Part shown: positions 60,520-64,000 of the stretch, one piece after another
Numbering within the stretch: the stretch's first letter is position 1
How the letters are laid out: each line of letters opens with the position of its first letter
Assembly: GCF_019457595.1 (NCBI RefSeq)
Contig: NZ_CP080419.1
Coordinates: 3,348,001 to 3,412,000, forward strand
Source: Shewanella psychrotolerans
GTDB lineage: Bacteria > Pseudomonadota > Gammaproteobacteria > Enterobacterales > Shewanellaceae
Direction of reading: 5' to 3'
Length of the DNA stretch: 64,000 nucleotides
Made by a program: the position numbers and the translations under genes
The notes under the pieces: model-generated
The model's database searches: none
Told to the model about the DNA's origin: nothing
What the model saw: the letters and a program-made list of their open reading frames with translations, nothing else

Positions 60520-60729
60520 CGCATCTAGAGTTCTGTGTAGCAAATATGTAGCAGATGCAGGTTGTGTAACGCTCTCCTAAAGCATCCACATGCATATTCA
60601 AGCCATTAAGTCTTAATCAAGAGTAACCTAATTGACTGGAACAAATTTCACTTGATAAAGTATAATTTTTTTGGAGGTATTATAGCTACTTGCTAAAACG
60701 CTGTGAGTAGTAGGGCGATTGGTAAGCCC

Positions 60730-60817
60730 CTAGAACAGTAGACACTTCATAGAGTTATAATGAACCAAAAATATGAGGTGTTACATGCGCGGAAAACGTT
60801 ATCCCGATGAGTTCAAA
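60730..60817 (+). mobile_element. IS3-type element left-end remnant
   Basis: CTAGAACAGTAGACACTT starts the remnant and is present inverted at 27641-27658. It leads, with an AGGTG ribosome site, into ATG and the codons MRGKRYPDEFK, the usual first residues of IS3-family OrfA proteins. The rest of the transposase is missing. Confidence 0.55.
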
Positions 60818-61045
60818 CCCGAACAACATGATTTCATCGGCAACCAAGCTGGAGGCCGAGTGTTTCTATTTCTTAATACCGATGATTTTTGGCGAGACTA
60901 TGAATACATGAGATCGGTTGATATCAATTTCATTCGTAAACCGCAAGAACAGGATTACGGCACGTTAGCAGTGTTTGAAGATTTGTATGGCAATCTTTGG
61001 GATCTATTACCATTGAATCCAGAACATCCAATGGCAAAAAGATAG
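60785..61045 (+). pseudogene. chimera: IS3 OrfA start fused to C-terminal half of a VOC protein
   Basis: 86 codons. The first 11 (MRGKRYPDEFK) match the start of IS3-type OrfA; from codon 12 the sequence (IGNQAGGRVFLFLNTDDFWRDYE, FIRKPQEQDYGTLAVFEDLYGNLWDLLPLN) is the C-terminal half of a glyoxalase/VOC-superfamily protein, which normally runs about 120-130 residues with a beta-alpha-beta-beta-beta N-half. One metal-ligand module is therefore absent, so enzyme activity is unlikely. An IS insertion followed by a deletion is the simplest origin. A transcript and short protein could still be made. Confidence 0.6.
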
Positions 61046-61195
61046 CGATCGCCAGCTGTCTTTTAGCGTTATCATAGGGCCAGTTCCGAAATCGTCTGTA
61101 TTGATATAAACCAATAAACCTCACCAGCCCCATAAAATAAGAACTGATGAGGTCTCTTTCGCCGCTATTTAACAAGCCACCATGACCTTAACCAG

Positions 61196-63514
61196 TTAGG
61201 CTTTAGGTGTCACAGTAACACTCGCTTCGGTGCCTGTATAAGTCATTGAAACTTCATAGCTGTTATTGGCTTTATCCGTTGCCATGATACTGTCGGCATC
61301 AAACTTACCTTCAAGGTGAGAAGAAGATAAAATAGTGTATTTTTTAGCCTCGGTTAAATTTGGAACCGTTAGCTGCAAGGCGCCAGCAAGATAAATGGTA
61401 TTCTTTGCATTTATTTTGGCGTTTTTACTGAGATCCAGCGATAACACGCCGCCATCTTGTACAAAGTCAGTGACATGTAACGCACCGCTCTCGCTATCTG
61501 TCTCACCTGCAGTGATAGCAACCAGAAGCGTCCCCTCTTTTTGATAGAAAGTGTGAGTGCCAAATGCTGTCGCTGACGCCGCTTTAAGCGTGCCCTGCTC
61601 TAGCACTGTACCGCCACTATAACTGTTGTTACCTTCGAGAGTGAGGCTACCAGAACCCGTTTTCTCTAGGCGACCGGCACCCGATATATCATTGCGCCAA
61701 CTGTCTTGGGCAAAAAATCCCCCTTTGTCGGCATCCATATCAACACTGATGTTCTCATTAAAAGCGCCGAATCCATCTGCTGCTGCCACTAAATCCAATC
61801 GTCCCCAACCACGAGATTGATTGATAACAGGATAATTAGATGCGATCTGAGTGGTCGCCAATACCACGCGGCGCTGATGAGCATCTAAATAAGGCAAACG
61901 TGTTTCTAACAGTTTTTCCGCACCTTTGGGTACTTCAGGAGCCTTCGATTCCTCTTTCAATGGATTGAATCCAAAGGTCATATAGGCGCGATATCTTTCC
62001 TTCATCGCTTTATGATCTGCGTATTCATCGCTCGCATCACAGGCAGCGTCAGCATCGGTGGTGCAATGGGCAAAATCATAGATAGAGTCATAACCCGCCG
62101 CATTGGCTTCAGCTAAAAAGTAGTCATGGGCCTGCGTCACCGCATCATTGATCACATCGCTATTATTTTCATCATTCAGCATGGCCGCTGTGATTGCCGT
62201 GGCCATAATGCGTCCACCAATAACATCTAATGGAGAGTGCATTCCCGCGACAATGCGATTTTGCCCCAAATCACCGGCACGCGCGACCATTTCGGCAAAC
62301 CGTTCAGGTATGGCATAAGCAAAGCCTAAACCACGGTCAAAGGCTTCTGCGGTGTGACCACTTGGATATCCGCCATCTTTTGCCCTGCCCGAAACCCAGG
62401 CTTGTCCACCCGTGGGATCGTTATAACCTCCCGAGTAGGAATTTCCACCGTTGTCGGTATAAATAGTCCGTGCAGCACATCTCAGTCCATCAATTGCGGT
62501 AACTAAACGATTACTTATATCGGGTAAATCATAATATTTGATCGTCGAGGTGCCATCGAGGTTATAACAAGTCAATGGCGTTAAATCGCTAAAATCGGTA
62601 TAAGAAGCAACGGAATAATCACTCGAATAGATACGCCAAGGCCGTGGTGACTCAAAATGATACTTAGGGGCTTCACTCGATGCGCCATAACTCGCAATAG
62701 CATGCAGCATGTTAACAACACTGGCGAGCTTAGTCGCAGCGCCATCGAGTTCGGTCGTACCATATCCAGTCTCTGTTGCACTTACCTGCGCACTAAGATC
62801 GTTATTCATTAAATGTTCGCTATCGAGAATGTCGATAACTTTTCCGCCCACACTGACATCGCCATTAGCATTGACCTTATATGGCGATACCGAGTTTGCG
62901 CCGACTTTATAACCTTCGGCTAGTGGGCCTAGGCCCGAGGTGATACTAAAACCTTTATTACGTTGATCGTCTAAATAGGCATCAACCAACACCTTTTTAT
63001 CATTCCGATCCAGATCGGGTTTATCTTGATTTGGTCGAGTCAGCGTAGCAACGTAATCGAAGTTCTCTTTCCATACAGTCTCATCCAAAATAGCATTATC
63101 GACAAAACTCAGTTGCAGCGCTTTAGAAGTACTGGTTGAAGCGCCACCATCGATACCATTATATGCCTCATAGCCAGCGGCCACGGTTAGACTATTTGAG
63201 CCAGTGCTGGCCCATGTTTCATCACCGTGAGTCCAAATACGGTTAAAACCATTCAAAATTTGTAGCATAGGACTCGTCGTTTCATCCAAAGCCACCACAT
63301 TTTTTTTATTGTTAGTCACAGGAATATTGCCATCGACTATGGCAACATCTGATCCAGACAGCTCAGGCTCAGGGATGACTTCAATATAAGCGGTTCCCAC
63401 TGGCTCGCTAGGTTTTACATATACATTAGTATCGTCATCACTCGAATTACATGCTGATAACGCACAAGCAATCGCCGTCATGGTGAACATCTTACTTGCT
63501 GTTGAATATTTCAT
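61196..63514 (-). CDS. PAP2-family phosphatase lipoprotein with PATR repeat
   Basis: 772 residues. Lipobox ALSAC (Cys22) predicts a lipoprotein. The PAP2 (acid phosphatase) domain covers about 80-480: RPWRI near 292, YPSGHTAEAF near 385 and NRIVAGMHSPLDVIGG near 420-430, the three conserved phosphatase motifs. The C-terminal part has a passenger-associated beta-strand repeat (LTLEGNNSYSGGTVLEQGTLKA, near 630-650) but no outer-membrane barrel. Likely a surface or periplasmic phosphatase; substrate unknown. Contains a cysteine pair in CTTDADAAC. Stand-alone gene. Confidence 0.85.
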   Translation of the reverse strand: MKYSTASKMFTMTAIACALSACNSSDDDTNVYVKPSEPVGTAYIEVIPEPELSGSDVAIVDGNIPVTNNKKNVVALDETTSPMLQILNGFNRIWTHGDETWASTGSNSLTVAAGYEAYNGIDGGASTSTSKALQLSFVDNAILDETVWKENFDYVATLTRPNQDKPDLDRNDKKVLVDAYLDDQRNKGFSITSGLGPLAEGYKVGANSVSPYKVNANGDVSVGGKVIDILDSEHLMNNDLSAQVSATETGYGTTELDGAATKLASVVNMLHAIASYGASSEAPKYHFESPRPWRIYSSDYSVASYTDFSDLTPLTCYNLDGTSTIKYYDLPDISNRLVTAIDGLRCAARTIYTDNGGNSYSGGYNDPTGGQAWVSGRAKDGGYPSGHTAEAFDRGLGFAYAIPERFAEMVARAGDLGQNRIVAGMHSPLDVIGGRIMATAITAAMLNDENNSDVINDAVTQAHDYFLAEANAAGYDSIYDFAHCTTDADAACDASDEYADHKAMKERYRAYMTFGFNPLKEESKAPEVPKGAEKLLETRLPYLDAHQRRVVLATTQIASNYPVINQSRGWGRLDLVAAADGFGAFNENISVDMDADKGGFFAQDSWRNDISGAGRLEKTGSGSLTLEGNNSYSGGTVLEQGTLKAASATAFGTHTFYQKEGTLLVAITAGETDSESGALHVTDFVQDGGVLSLDLSKNAKINAKNTIYLAGALQLTVPNLTEAKKYTILSSSHLEGKFDADSIMATDKANNSYEVSMTYTGTEASVTVTPKA

Positions 63515-63900
63515 AATTTCGTACTTTCCTAGAAGTGATCAAATCGAAATAGAGAGCTTGCTACACTGATCCGTCTCTGCTTTAGCGTTTGGTACGATAA
63601 TTCTAAAGTATGACAATTTGATTAAGACTTAGTGACCTCATCACTTCTAAATGTTATGACAAAAGCTTTAACTACGGCCTATTAGCACTTGCTGGCTAGC
63701 CTCTAGCCTCTCACGTGACTAGCAATAGCTGTAACTATGACATCAATTACGCCACCTAATTGCATTAGCTAAGAGTTACAGACTAAGCTTAGTACTCACT
63801 ATACGCAGACTTTACCGTGATTTTTTTGACATGGTGAACTCACGAAGCAAAGGCTATAACGTATTTTCTGTACACATCATTGACCATAGGAGACCAGTCC
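63515..63900. other. intergenic, divergent promoters
   Basis: 386 bases between the PAP2 gene and the next start. Contains a short near-tandem TAGCCTCTAGCCTCT (63699-63713). No gene seen. Confidence 0.4.
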
Positions 63901-64000
63901 ATGCTCAAGCTTGTATTACTGTTGACACAGCTTACGGCGGTGCTTCTATTTTCCGCCTTTTTTGGGTCACTGTACGCCAATGCCAAAGAAAATAGCATTA
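63901..64000 (+). CDS. start of a secreted or membrane protein (cut by window end)
   Basis: ATG preceded by AGGAG at eight bases. The 33 visible codons (MLKLVLLLTQLTAVLLFSAF, then FGSLYANAKENSI) look like a signal peptide or membrane anchor cleaved near SLYANA. The rest is outside the window, so the product cannot be named. Confidence 0.55.
   Translation, partial: MLKLVLLLTQLTAVLLFSAFFGSLYANAKENSI

Noticed and set aside
60520..60600. Attachment-site-like sequence after tRNA-Ile2 (TGTGTAGCAAATATGTAGCA)
   Set aside because: No duplicate of the tRNA 3' end and no integrase gene nearby; only an IS scar is present.

Overview
The window reads as a chromosome segment of a marine gammaproteobacterium, very probably Shewanella. 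Supporting this are the neighbourhood nadB / sdhE-ygfX / nhaAR / ptsP-rppH-mutH / oxyR / stand-alone HPt protein / gltBD, the macromolecular-synthesis operon rpsU-yqeY-dnaG-rpoD divergent from tsaD, and gspAB next to cca. Gene density is high, nearly all genes are housekeeping, and I assign no species.

Layout. 1-9.9 kb: a putative sigma-E promoter firing leftwards, nadB, then minus-strand sdhE-ygfX, nhaR, a small secreted protein, nhaA, thyA, a TSUP permease, ptsP and rppH. 9.9-16 kb: a DnaA-box/IHF cluster just upstream of mutH (the position DARS2 holds in E. coli), mutH, a membrane adenylate cyclase, oxyR, an HPt phosphotransfer protein (hptA type) and a radical SAM protein. 16-22 kb: gltBD. 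22-26.7 kb: an iron-uptake block with a FhuE-like TonB receptor and a PepSY protein, both behind Fur-box-like sites. 26.7-29.8 kb: the accessory region, with four diverged copies of a repeat family arranged two inverted and two direct around an orphan integron gene cassette (complete attC, cargo a STAS-like/GHKL-ATPase protein), plus an IS end. 29.8-43.4 kb: mtnN, cobD-like, small membrane genes, tyrS, mepM, anmK, erpA, a CLC channel and hemL. 43.8-55.4 kb: nhaD, gspAB, cca, lpp, an L,D-transpeptidase, rlmA, uppP, folKB, plsY and tsaD. 55.7-60.5 kb: rpsU-yqeY-dnaG-rpoD and a tRNA-Ile(CAU). 60.5-64 kb: an IS/VOC chimeric ORF, a PAP2-phosphatase lipoprotein and the start of one more secreted protein.

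Functional themes: Na+/pH homeostasis (nhaA, nhaR, nhaD), nitrogen and redox control (ptsP, gltBD, oxyR, HPt), envelope building (mepM, L,D-transpeptidase, lpp, uppP, plsY), folate/thymidylate (thyA, folB, folK) and information processing (tyrS, cca, tsaD, rlmA, rpsU, dnaG, rpoD).

The most unusual items are the orphan integron cassette with its flanking repeats, the DARS2-like cluster, a Vibrio-like long ThyA in a locus from which lgt is missing, and an IS3-type orfA start fused to half of a VOC protein. No integrase, CRISPR array, rRNA or complete IS was seen.
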